In this document: positions 17,951 through 26,631 of the stretch, piece after piece
How positions within the stretch are numbered: the stretch's first letter is position 1
Layout of the letters: each line of letters begins with the position of its first letter
Origin: Leptothermofonsia sp049200465
GTDB taxonomy: Bacteria > Cyanobacteriota > Cyanobacteriia > Leptolyngbyales > Leptolyngbyaceae
DNA: 64,000 bases
Direction: 5' to 3'
Assembly: GCF_049200465.1 (NCBI RefSeq)
Contig: NZ_CP120836.1
Coordinates: 2,480,001 to 2,544,000, forward strand
Notes under the pieces: generated by a model
Database searches by the model: none
Told to the model about the DNA's origin: nothing
Seen by the model: only the letters and a program-made list of their open reading frames with translations
Position numbers and translations under genes: made by a program

Positions 17951-19033
17951 TTAGCCGTTGATTGCAGGAGCTTGCAGTGCAACGGGAGTTGCCTCACCAC
18001 TGGCCAGGTCAAGCGGGAAGTTATGAGCATTCCGCTCGTGCATCACTTCCATACCCAGGTTAGCGCGGTTCAGCACATCAGCCCAGGTATTGACAACCCG
18101 GCCTTGAGAATCCAGCACGGACTGGTTGAAGTTGAACCCATTCAGGTTAAACGCCATGGTGCTGACACCCAGAGCTGTAAACCAGATGCAGACAACCGGC
18201 CAGGCACCCAGGAAGAAGTGCAGAGCACGGCTGTTGTTGAAGGAGGCATATTGGAAAATGAGACGACCAAAGTAGCCGTGAGCAGCCACGATGTTATAGG
18301 TTTCTTCTTCCTGACCGAACTTGTAGCCGTAGTTCTGGGACTCAGTCTCAGTGGTCTCACGAACCAGAGAAGAGGTCACCAGAGAACCGTGCATTGCGCA
18401 GAACAGAGAGCCGCCAAATACACCGGCAACACCCAGCATGTGGAAGGGGTGCATCAGAATGTTGTGCTCTGCTTGGAACACAAACATGAAGTTAAAGGTG
18501 CCGGAAATACCCAGAGGCATACCATCGGAGAAAGAACCTTGTCCGAGGGGGTAGATCAGGAATACAGCGGTTGCAGCAGATACGGGTGCGCTGTAAGCAA
18601 CACAGATCCAGGGGCGCATACCGAGGCGGTAGCTAAGTTCCCACTGACGACCCATCCAGCAGAAGATACCAATCAGGAAGTGCAGCACAATCAGCTGGTA
18701 AGGACCACCGTTGTAAAGCCACTCATCCAGAGAGGCTGCCTCCCAGATGGGATACAGGTGTAGACCGATCGCATTAGAAGAAGGAACGATCGCCCCAGAG
18801 ATGATGTTGTTGCCATACAACAGAGAGCCAGAAACAGGCTCACGGATACCATCGATGTCCACAGGAGGAGCAGCGATAAAGCCAATAATGAAGCAGATGG
18901 TAGCAGTCAGCAGGGTGGGAACCATGATGACACCGAACCAACCTACGTAAACGCGGTTATCAGTGCTGGTAACCCACTCGCAAAACCGATCCCATGCGCT
19001 GCCGCTTTCGCGTCTTTGAATGGTTGTAGTCAT
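17951..19033 (-). CDS. psbA: Photosystem II D1 protein (Gln130 form)
   Basis: D1 is the reaction-centre subunit binding the Mn cluster, QB and most PSII cofactors in the thylakoid membrane. All hallmark segments are present: RFCEWVTSTDNRVYVGWFGV, HNILMHPFHMLGVAGVFGG, FGQEEETYNIVAAHGYFGRL and the C-terminal NFPLDLASGEATPVALQAPA with the CtpA cleavage region. The length is 360 aa. Residue 130 is Gln, as in the standard-light D1:1 class rather than the Glu130 high-light form. Gly80 and Phe158 are also standard. Residue 126 is Trp (FCWMGRQ) where the sequences I remember have Tyr. Only one psbA copy is in this window; cyanobacteria usually have several. Confidence 0.98.
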   Translation of the reverse strand: MTTTIQRRESGSAWDRFCEWVTSTDNRVYVGWFGVIMVPTLLTATICFIIGFIAAPPVDIDGIREPVSGSLLYGNNIISGAIVPSSNAIGLHLYPIWEAASLDEWLYNGGPYQLIVLHFLIGIFCWMGRQWELSYRLGMRPWICVAYSAPVSAATAVFLIYPLGQGSFSDGMPLGISGTFNFMFVFQAEHNILMHPFHMLGVAGVFGGSLFCAMHGSLVTSSLVRETTETESQNYGYKFGQEEETYNIVAAHGYFGRLIFQYASFNNSRALHFFLGAWPVVCIWFTALGVSTMAFNLNGFNFNQSVLDSQGRVVNTWADVLNRANLGMEVMHERNAHNFPLDLASGEATPVALQAPAING

Positions 19034-19559
19034 AGTTTTTGATGAGTGCGTGAAACTACAGGAAAATCCGTAGCCAAAAAATGAATCTGGTAGGTTTCTA
19101 CCTAAACCTCATATTATTTACATTCATTTTTGTTTTTCCAGCAATTTTTGTTAATTTTGTTCAAGTCAACGTTTACAATAATTTGCATTTAATCCTTTAA
19201 AGATAAATTTCTGATTTCTTGAAAATCACTTCCTACAAAACTTTTGAAAAATCCTTAGCAAAAGTTAATTTTGGTAAATTACTTCAGTTTGTAAAGCATG
19301 CTTGATTTAGACCTAACCATCTCAGCACCTAAGATCCCTCCTATGAAAGGGATTTAATTCTTTGTCCGGGATGAGCATTCACTTCAACTCCAGCAGGGCT
19401 TAAGACATTTATATACATATTCTTTAAAATTTCTTTACCAAAATCCTTCTTAAGGATTGCGGAATTGTTATATTTTTTCATCGTTATGAGTTTGAATCAG
19501 AATGATTGTCTAGATAGGGGATTTCCATGAATTTTACTGGGGTGAGTTGTGCAATCGAA
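19034..19559. promoter_or_regulatory. AT-rich psbA upstream region
   Basis: This 526-bp non-coding region is very AT-rich. On the minus strand a TTGCTG (about 19139-19144) and a TAAATA (19115-19120), 18 bp apart, could form a sigma70-like promoter, giving an untranslated leader of roughly 75 bases. The assignment is weak because neither hexamer matches consensus well. No gene is supported here. Confidence 0.35.
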
Positions 19560-19766
19560 TCAATCCAACTTCAGTGCGTTAGCAGGAACCTCATCCCAGG
19601 ATTCTACCGTTCGTAACCGGGCAACCCAGCCATCAGCCCTCTGCTGTTCAGTCAATCGTTCTTGAAACGATTGATGACATTCCTGTGCCATTTCTTCATC
19701 ACAACAGGCAATACAGGAATAGAGAATCCCTGACGGGTCAATCTGCTCATTCACCCAAATCACCAC
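19560..19766 (-). CDS. small conserved hypothetical protein (68 aa)
   Basis: This is a short acidic protein with a Cys-rich segment: SGILYSCIACCDEEMAQECH carries four cysteines, followed by RADGWVARLRTVESWDEVP. The composition and the regular ATG start support a real gene. I believe similar 60-70-aa proteins occur in other cyanobacteria, but I know no function. The CxxCC arrangement could bind metal or be redox active; that is only inference. It stands alone between psbA and another small gene. Confidence 0.65.
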   Translation of the reverse strand: MVIWVNEQIDPSGILYSCIACCDEEMAQECHQSFQERLTEQQRADGWVARLRTVESWDEVPANALKLD

Positions 19767-20103
19767 GATGCTCCTCCCTTAAATTAGTCAGTAGTCTGAA
19801 ACAAATCTTTAGCCTCAGGCTCTACAGGATGTCATGGTTCCGTTCAAGTTCAGAAGTTGGATTCACAAGAATTTATAGAGCTCCTCATTTTGTCCTGAGC
19901 AAGAAGGATTAAAGAAATTGCTTACTGCCCATTGGCTTTCAAGACAATCGCTACGATTCAAAGATTTGTTCGGTCAACCAGTACCCACCCTATTAAATAA
20001 AACTTCTGCCATTAAGCACGAAGGGACTCGCCGAGAAATAACATCCCACTTTCATCCACCCATCCACCCCGTTCAACTTGGGATTTTATTTGTACGCTGA
20101 TCC
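19767..20103. other. Intergenic region without a supported gene
   Basis: This 337-bp region lies between two small minus-strand genes. Open frames on the plus strand here are short and have no coding-like composition. I see no strong hairpin or repeat. Confidence 0.5.
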
Positions 20104-20316
20104 CTAAGGTAATGTCTGCCCGGTACGCTTTTCGACGTAATCCAAAATGGTTTGGTAGCCCGTTGGGTCATTCTGCTGATTAACGATGATCGTTGTATTG
20201 CCATCCAGCAGAGCAAATGAGATTCTCCCAGTGGGCAAATAGCAAAAAGCAGTCACCCGATCCAGGTCAATCACATAAGTATTGCGGTCATACGTAATTT
20301 TGATCCAGTAAGCCAC
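20104..20316 (-). CDS. small conserved hypothetical protein (70 aa)
   Basis: The protein starts MAYWIKITYDRNTYVIDLDR and continues FCYLPTGRISFALLDGNTTI, a pattern of alternating hydrophobic residues typical of a small beta-sheet fold. It ends DYVEKRTGQTLP. There is no signal peptide or membrane helix. Its good codon structure and position 55 bp downstream of pyrG's stop on the same strand would allow it to be transcribed after pyrG, although it could be read from its own promoter. The function is unknown. Confidence 0.7.
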   Translation of the reverse strand: MAYWIKITYDRNTYVIDLDRVTAFCYLPTGRISFALLDGNTTIIVNQQNDPTGYQTILDYVEKRTGQTLP

Positions 20317-20371
20317 AGAACATCCTCATATGTGCCACCCTGGCAATGTTGCCTTCTACCCTATTCCACTG

Positions 20372-22093
20372 TTATGACACTTCAACCGAAGGAACGTTTG
20401 TAGGGTATGCCCCTGAATAACCTGGTCCCATTTCAATGCCTGGTTCCATCGTTCTAACCATCCCTTGATTAGACTCATCCACAGGGAAAGAAAGGAACAT
20501 TCCTAGCGCAGCCTGGACAAAACCTTTAAACAGGGGATGGGGGCTGCTGGGACGGGATTGAAATTCTGGATGAAACTGGGTGGCGATAAAAAAAGGATGG
20601 TTAGGTAACTCAATGATTTCCACTAACCGACCGTCGGGCGAAGAACCACTGATTACATATCCTGTTTCCATAAACAGGTTGCGGTAGGCGTTGTTGAACT
20701 CATAGCGGTGGCGATGGCGTTCGTAAATTACCTCTTCCTGGTACAGGCTAAATGCCAGGGTATTGGGTGCTAATCGACAGGGATAGAGCCCTAGACGCAT
20801 GGTGCCGCCCAGGTCTACCACATCCTGCTGCTCGGGTAACAGATTGATGACAAGGTTTTGAGCCTCTAAATCAAATTCAGCGCTGTTGGCACTCTCTAGT
20901 CCTGCAACATGACGGGCCCACTCAATTACTGAACATTGCATCCCCAGGCACAGCCCCAGGAATGGAATTTGGTGGATGCGGGCGTAGTTGATAGCTGCAA
21001 TTTTGCCATCTACCCCCCGGATACCAAAACCACCGGGAACGACAATCCCATTAACTCCTTCTAAATAAGCCTGGGGACCCTGTTCCTGAATGTCTTCAGA
21101 GTTGATCCAACGAATTTTGAGTTCGCTATCGAGGGCGATCGCTGCATGGCGCAGAGCTTCCACCACTGAGAGATAGGCATCGCTAAGGCGGACATACTTG
21201 CCCACAATGGCAATTTCCACCTGTTTACTGGGGCAGTAAAGGCGATCAACTAAGGTTGCCCATTGGGTTAAATCAGGAGTGCGCTGCTCCAGACCCAGCA
21301 GATCGATGGTCTGGTTGGCTAACCCTTCCCGCTCCAGGATAAGGGGCACTTCATAAATACTGCGAGCATCCTGAGAAGTCACCACACATTCGACTGGGAT
21401 ATCACAGAAGTTGGAGATTTTTTCCTTCAACCCGTCAGGGAGGGGGCGATCGCAGCGACAGACCAGGATATCTGGCTGAATCCCGATTGACCGTAACTCC
21501 TTCACCGAGTGCTGCGTTGGTTTAGTCTTCATCTCACCCGCCGATGAAATGAAAGGAATCAACGTCACATGCATGTACAGCACATTCCGTCGCCCACCCA
21601 CATCTTTGCGAAACTGACGAATGGCTTCCAGAAATGGCAATGACTCAATATCCCCAACCGTACCGCCAATTTCAGTAATAACCACGTCTGGATTCGTATT
21701 TTTTGCTACCCGCAAAATGCGTTCTTTAATTTCATTGGTAATGTGGGGAATCACCTGTACGGTGCCACCCTGATAATCTCCCCGACGCTCCTTGTTCAGC
21801 ACTGCCTGATAGATAGAGCCCGTTGTCACACTGTTGAGCCGCGACATCGACGTATCAGTAAACCGCTCATAGTGTCCTAAATCCAGATCGGTTTCAGCTC
21901 CATCTTCAGTGACAAATACTTCCCCATGTTGAAAGGGGCTCATCGTGCCCGGATCGACGTTGATATAAGGGTCTAGCTTCAGAATTGAAACCGAATAATC
22001 CCGCGATTTGAGTAACCGTCCCAAACTGGCTGCTACAATGCCCTTGCCAATGCTAGAAACGACACCACCTGTTACAAATACAAATTTCGTCAT
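20372..22093 (-). CDS. pyrG: CTP synthase
   Basis: The enzyme aminates UTP to CTP using glutamine and ATP. The N-terminal synthetase domain begins MTKFVFVTGGVVSSIGKGI with its P-loop and contains KLDPYINVDPGTMSPFQHGE. The C-terminal class I glutaminase domain carries the nucleophile Cys in FLGLCLGMQCSVIEWAR and the catalytic His/Glu in ATQFHPEFQSRP. At 573 aa it is slightly longer than the usual 540-550 owing to a C-terminal tail after residue 545. The start is the canonical one. It diverges from the LOG-family gene across 150 bp. Confidence 0.97.
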   Translation of the reverse strand: MTKFVFVTGGVVSSIGKGIVAASLGRLLKSRDYSVSILKLDPYINVDPGTMSPFQHGEVFVTEDGAETDLDLGHYERFTDTSMSRLNSVTTGSIYQAVLNKERRGDYQGGTVQVIPHITNEIKERILRVAKNTNPDVVITEIGGTVGDIESLPFLEAIRQFRKDVGGRRNVLYMHVTLIPFISSAGEMKTKPTQHSVKELRSIGIQPDILVCRCDRPLPDGLKEKISNFCDIPVECVVTSQDARSIYEVPLILEREGLANQTIDLLGLEQRTPDLTQWATLVDRLYCPSKQVEIAIVGKYVRLSDAYLSVVEALRHAAIALDSELKIRWINSEDIQEQGPQAYLEGVNGIVVPGGFGIRGVDGKIAAINYARIHQIPFLGLCLGMQCSVIEWARHVAGLESANSAEFDLEAQNLVINLLPEQQDVVDLGGTMRLGLYPCRLAPNTLAFSLYQEEVIYERHRHRYEFNNAYRNLFMETGYVISGSSPDGRLVEIIELPNHPFFIATQFHPEFQSRPSSPHPLFKGFVQAALGMFLSFPVDESNQGMVRTMEPGIEMGPGYSGAYPTNVPSVEVS

Positions 22094-22243
22094 AGCGCGT
22101 GAGGAGCCGGAATTCCTGGAGTAACCAGTTCATTCTGCCACATGCTTTGGATTGGGAGGGAGTGGAGAGTGGATGGGATGATGGGAAAGAATCCTATTAC
22201 CTCATCACCCTTTGACAACTAACAAAACTCCCCTCACTTTCCT

Positions 22244-22825
22244 ATGAAATATCTCTGTGTCTTCTGTGGTTCCAGTCCGGGAGCAAAACCCGTTTATAAG
22301 CTAGCGGCCCAACAACTGGGTAAGGCTTTAGTAGAACGAGGGTTGGGGCTGGTTTATGGCGGCGGTAATGTGGGGTTAATGGGAGCGATCGCAGATGCAG
22401 TGATGGCGGCGGGCGGGGAAGCGATCGGGGTGATTCCTGAGTTTCTGGTAGCAAAGGAGATTGCCCACCCAGGGCTATCACAACTACATGTAGTTGATTC
22501 GATGCACGCTCGCAAAGCGATGATGGCAGAGTTAGCCGATGGATTTATTGCTCTGCCTGGCGGCTACGGAACCTATGAGGAATTTTGCGAAGTGTTGACC
22601 TGGGCGCAGCTTGGAGTACACCAAAAGCCCTGCGGCTTGCTCAATGTCAATGGTTACTACAATGCCTTGCTGGCATTATTTGACCATGCAGTTGAGGAGG
22701 AATTTGTTCGCCCCCGTCATCGGGGCCTGATTTTAGAGGATCAGGACCCCTATCAACTTTTGGATAAATTTGCCTTGTTTAAACCCATCACCCTCCACAA
22801 ATGGGTCAGCCGTGACGAAATCTGA
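22244..22825 (+). CDS. LOG family protein (TIGR00730; cytokinin riboside 5'-monophosphate phosphoribohydrolase-like)
   Basis: LOG proteins hydrolyse nucleoside 5'-monophosphates and release the base; some activate cytokinins. The protein starts MKYLCVFCGSSPGAKP and contains the diagnostic PGGYGTYEEFCEVLTWAQLG motif near residue 110, with SMHARKAMMAELADGF just before it. The length of 193 aa is typical. The sequence cannot tell cytokinin activation from general nucleotide turnover. It is convergent with comB, with 26 bp between stops. Confidence 0.92.
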   Translation: MKYLCVFCGSSPGAKPVYKLAAQQLGKALVERGLGLVYGGGNVGLMGAIADAVMAAGGEAIGVIPEFLVAKEIAHPGLSQLHVVDSMHARKAMMAELADGFIALPGGYGTYEEFCEVLTWAQLGVHQKPCGLLNVNGYYNALLALFDHAVEEEFVRPRHRGLILEDQDPYQLLDKFALFKPITLHKWVSRDEI

Positions 22826-22850
22826 CATTCCGCGATCGCCACCCACTTGT

Positions 22851-23606
22851 TTAACGGACAGTTACTAGCGATTGGCTATTCATTAATACACCCGGTTCTC
22901 GCTGGATCGGCAGAACATCGAGAATATCCGTCTGAGAGCAGTACTTCAGGTCTTCGTGACAGTCGAGACTTAAGAGACGTTTGCCATGACTGGCATATCG
23001 TAGTAAATCGTGCAGGCGATTTTGCCACTGCTGGTAAAGCGTAATTGCTCCAATCACTTCATCATTGCCTGCCAGATTTTCCAGAGAACAGCCGAGTTCA
23101 GTTTGTAAGCGGTGGGCGATCGCACCAGCACAAACCGTATCTTCTAAGGAAAAGTTACCTTCCCAGCCGGATGCCACAATCCACACAGTTTCTGGCTGAT
23201 GTTTAAGTAAATAATCCACGACGGCTTGACGGTTAATTAGCGCAGCCGCCAACACCATTGGAGCTGCTTGAACACATTGCAGGGCACGGGTTCCATTGGT
23301 CGTACTGATGAACAGCCGACGACCTTTTACACGCTCAGGAGTACAGTCTAAGGGAGAATTGCCAAAGTCAAATCCTTTCACCTTAGCACCACCCCGCTCC
23401 CCTGCCCGAATACGCTTATCTGGCGACCAGCTTTCGCTGACTTTCAATAATTGATCGAGATCACTAAAGACTTGAACCGCTTCAGCCCCTGCCGAAAGGG
23501 CCGTGACAATTGTGCTGGTAGCACGAAGCACATCAACGGCGATCGCACAATTGGCTACAGTTGTTTCTGGAGTAAGTTCAGGCGTGTGAAAAACAGACAA
23601 TTTCAT
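22851..23606 (-). CDS. comB: 2-phosphosulfolactate phosphatase family protein (ComB)
   Basis: ComB-family enzymes remove phosphate from 2-phospho-3-sulfolactate in coenzyme M biosynthesis of methanogens. Cyanobacteria carry homologues without making coenzyme M, so the true substrate here is uncertain. Family motifs are visible: AIAVDVLRATSTIVTAL near residue 22, AGERGGAKVKGFDFGNSP, LFISTTNGTRAL and ASGWEGNFSLEDTVCAGAI. The length of 251 aa is normal. It is a single gene, convergent with the LOG gene, with a free upstream region of 280 bp before the phosphoribulokinase-like gene. Confidence 0.9.
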   Translation of the reverse strand: MKLSVFHTPELTPETTVANCAIAVDVLRATSTIVTALSAGAEAVQVFSDLDQLLKVSESWSPDKRIRAGERGGAKVKGFDFGNSPLDCTPERVKGRRLFISTTNGTRALQCVQAAPMVLAAALINRQAVVDYLLKHQPETVWIVASGWEGNFSLEDTVCAGAIAHRLQTELGCSLENLAGNDEVIGAITLYQQWQNRLHDLLRYASHGKRLLSLDCHEDLKYCSQTDILDVLPIQREPGVLMNSQSLVTVR

Positions 23607-23888
23607 AGGCTGGAAGGGTGCAAGTGTCGATTCTGAACAGCAGTAGCGCAGTAACGCAACAAAGCCTACAAACGCTTGGCATTACTGATAATACTTGAGA
23701 GCCTTAGCTAAAATGCTTCCTTTATGCAGGTGGAATCAAGCCGAAATGGATTAATTCCTGCCCATTACCTGACGGTATTGGCAGATAACGAGTTGCAATC
23801 AAGATTTGCTTTCCCTTCCTATTCCTTCCTAAAATACTTCAATTCGGAGTCTATTAACAGATAAAGTCCCTGTTCGCCCGGAGGAAAC

Positions 23889-24828
23889 ATGACCCACCGT
23901 CCCATCATCCTTGGTATCGTTGGCGACAGTGCTGCTGGCAAAACCACCCTCACCAAAGGGATTGCTCAATTCCTGGGACCAGAAAATGTCACTGTCATCT
24001 GCACCGACGACTACCACCGCCACGATCGCAAACAGCGTGCCGAGCTGGGGATCACCGCTCTCCATCCAGACTGTAACTATCTGGACATCATGCAACAGCA
24101 CCTATCATTGCTCCGAACCGGGCAACCCATCCTGAAACCGATTTACAGCCATACCAATGGGACTTTGGAAGCCCCAGAGTACATCAAACCGAGCCAATTT
24201 GTAATCGTTGAAGGGCTATTAGGGTATTCCACCCGCGCTGCCCGCGATTGCTATGACGTAAAGGTATACCTGGCTCCACCCGAATCTTTAAGAGCCAAAT
24301 GGAAGATCAAACGCGATACCCAGAAGCGAGGCTACACCGAGGAACAGGTAATGGCAGAACTTAAAAAACGCGAACCAGACTCGGAGAATTACATTCGTCC
24401 CCAGCGCCAGTGGGCCGATCTGGTTGTCACCTTCTACCCTCCCAGTGAGCAGGCAGACCTCAACAGTCACCTAAACGTTCGCCTCATTCTTCGACCCAAT
24501 ATTCCTCATCCTGATTTAACTCAGGTTGTCAGCTCTGACTCTCAATATTCCAATGCGGCCATTCGCCTGGGGCTAGATCGAGACATGGGTAAGCCAGTCG
24601 ATGTCCTTGAAATTGATGGCCATGCAACAAGTGAACAGGTTGCTGAACTGGAGCATTTCATCTGCGGCGACATTCCTCATTTGTTAAATGTTTGCAACCG
24701 GGAAATGAATCCAGAATTGGGCAAAGTCGTCGGTACCACCGGGGGAAACTCTACAGAGCTATCCCCTGGCCCTGACTCAGCTTCTAATTGCATTCCACAT
24801 GCTGAAAGCTCTACAAGGACACTATTAG
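23889..24828 (+). CDS. prk: phosphoribulokinase-family kinase, frameshifted near the C-terminus
   Basis: This P-loop kinase starts MTHRPIILGIVGDSAAGKTT after a good GGAGG site. It belongs to the cyanobacterial proteins annotated as phosphoribulokinase (ribulose 5-phosphate to ribulose 1,5-bisphosphate), but is clearly different from the canonical Calvin-cycle PRK sequence I remember, which starts RVVLIGVAGDSGCGKST. It may be a paralogue with another substrate. As written, the frame runs past a G5 run at 24741-24745 into the tRNA-Ser gene, ending at 24950. Dropping one G restores GETLQSYPLALTQLLIAFHM followed by LKALQGHY and a stop at 24826-24828, a natural C-terminus. I therefore annotate the end at 24828. 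Confidence 0.8.
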
Positions 24829-24835
24829 CACAAAA

Positions 24836-24920
24836 CGGAGAGGGGGGGATTCGAACCCCCGGTCCCTTTCAGGACGCTCGATTTCAAGTCGAGTGCATTC
24901 GACCACTCTGCCACCTCTCC
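24836..24920 (-). tRNA. trnS: tRNA-Ser (TGA)
   Basis: This is an 85-nt class II tRNA on the minus strand. The acceptor stem is GGAGAGG/CCTCTCC with G as discriminator. The anticodon arm CTCGA-CTTGAAA-TCGAG presents TGA. A long variable arm (GCGTCCTGAAAGGGACC) and the T-loop TTCGAAT follow. It is convergent with the phosphoribulokinase-like gene, 8 bp from that gene's repaired stop. Confidence 0.95.
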
Positions 24921-25192
24921 ATCAAGGTCTATCTTATACCAGTTATATAGCAGGGGACAGGGGTGAGGGATCATTAGTTGTTTGTGGTTGGTTGTTAGTC
25001 GTTAGAAAGGGGTGGAGGGGTAGAGGGGGGACAGGGGAATGGGGTGACAGGCAATTGCTCTTTACATCCATCACTCTGTTACTCTCCTACTCCATCACAC
25101 CCCTATCCTTCCACTCATCCACACTTTGCAAGTCAGGAAGAAATTTTGAGCCGGTCAGAAGTATCCATACGGGGGGTACAACTGTCATCAGA

Positions 25193-26548
25193 CTAACAAT
25201 TCCAAAAAAGAACAGGTTGCCCACCAGGTACAGATAATAAATGGTAGGACGTACTGGACAAGCAAAAGATTAAGCTGGCAAAGATAAATAGCAAAGATTG
25301 ACGATGAAAGGGTGTGGTAATCAGTAGAGCCACAAGGGGTAACAGAATTGAAGCATACCAGGGCTGATACCAGGGTGTTGCAAACAGAAAAAGAATTAAG
25401 GTTGCCCATCCCATATCTAAAATTAGATGATTCTCAGTATAACTTTTTTTGAAATAGGCTCTCAATAGCAGCCAGATGTAAAAAATAATGTAGCCAAGGT
25501 AGGTAAGACCCTTAAAAGGAATGACCAGGCGATAACTTTTCTCACCTGATATTGCTTTTGGCAGAAAACTCTGAAGGTAATGTAGTACTACTTCTAGTAT
25601 GTTATGAAATGACCCAGCAGTTTGCCATATAACCCCCGAATTTAAGAGACTAATCCAGGCTTTGTAGTCAGGAAGGATGCTGAAAGATAGGGTTGCGATC
25701 AAAATGAGAGAAAAGCAGGCAGATAGTAGTAATATCTTCCAGCGTCTCCTACGGATAATTAAAAGAAGGACCAATGGTAACCAAATGATTGGCAGTGTTT
25801 TGCACAGAAAACCAATCCAGCTGAAAACAACACTCAAAATGTATCGCTGCTGTCTAAGACAGGCAATTAGAATGATTAAAATTGTTGATAGGAAAACATC
25901 AACATGCGCCTGGGCAACGTGTTCAAATAGTAGAATCGGAGTAAGTAAGTAGCCTCCGGCGATCGCAGCTTGGTAGCGGCTTCCTTTCAATTGAATCCCA
26001 ATAAAATAAGAATTTCCTATATGAAATAATAAACATAAAAGTTTAAAGACATATACACCCAGCACAATACTTACAGGTGTAAACCAGGCGGCAATGGCGA
26101 AAAGTACTTGTGAAACAGGACCATAGGTAGAAGTTTGATACCAGGCTAAAAACGGAGAAATAATTGAATCAAACTTTCCTGCAGGGACAAGGTATGGATT
26201 AAGACCATTCAGAGTCATTAATCCTGAGTGGAGATAGGTATAGATATCCGCCGTCGTTGGATATGCAATGAAAGCGATCAGAAGAAACGGAGTACTAAAC
26301 TTTAGAACACTGTAGAAAGAGGGAGATTTGTCTGTTTCTTGAGTTTTTTTCAACTTGAGTACGAGCCAGATGACATAAATGATATTCAGGCATAAGTACT
26401 CTATGCCCATGCGAATATATTGAAAATAGTCTGGAACATAATCAGGTTTTCCTCGCCAGGATTGCGATTCAACACATAGCATAGAAGAGATAGCAAGCCC
26501 AACGATAAAAAGCTGTTTGACCTGCTGTGGAAGGCGATTATTGGTCAT
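25193..26548 (-). CDS. polytopic glycosyltransferase-like membrane protein (GT87/DUF2029 type), C-terminus frameshifted
   Basis: This protein has about ten to twelve membrane helices and no soluble domain, with ADIYTYLHSGLMTLNGLNPY after the first helices, as in polyprenol-phosphate-sugar dependent transferases that act on the outer face of the membrane. The frame ends YHLLSVPGGQPVLFWNC. In the neighbouring frame the DNA encodes ACPVRPTIYYLYLVGNLF followed by FFGIVSLMTVVPPVWIL, a natural final helix. The switch falls at a TTTT run at about 25267, so one base appears to be inserted. The repaired protein would be about 35 residues longer. It lies upstream of no obvious operon partner but next to another glycosyltransferase. 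Confidence 0.75.
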   Translation of the reverse strand: MTNNRLPQQVKQLFIVGLAISSMLCVESQSWRGKPDYVPDYFQYIRMGIEYLCLNIIYVIWLVLKLKKTQETDKSPSFYSVLKFSTPFLLIAFIAYPTTADIYTYLHSGLMTLNGLNPYLVPAGKFDSIISPFLAWYQTSTYGPVSQVLFAIAAWFTPVSIVLGVYVFKLLCLLFHIGNSYFIGIQLKGSRYQAAIAGGYLLTPILLFEHVAQAHVDVFLSTILIILIACLRQQRYILSVVFSWIGFLCKTLPIIWLPLVLLLIIRRRRWKILLLSACFSLILIATLSFSILPDYKAWISLLNSGVIWQTAGSFHNILEVVLHYLQSFLPKAISGEKSYRLVIPFKGLTYLGYIIFYIWLLLRAYFKKSYTENHLILDMGWATLILFLFATPWYQPWYASILLPLVALLITTPFHRQSLLFIFASLIFCLSSTSYHLLSVPGGQPVLFWNC

Positions 26549-26631
26549 GATTTTGCGGTCTCCAAGAGCATCAACACGGGAGACAAGAAGTTTCTAGATC
26601 CTATTTGGAACTGAAGCACGAATTAGTAAAT

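Noticed and set aside
24960..25130. Open frame through GGGGTGGAGGGGTAG-type DNA after tRNA-Ser
   Set aside because: Low-complexity repeat without coding features.
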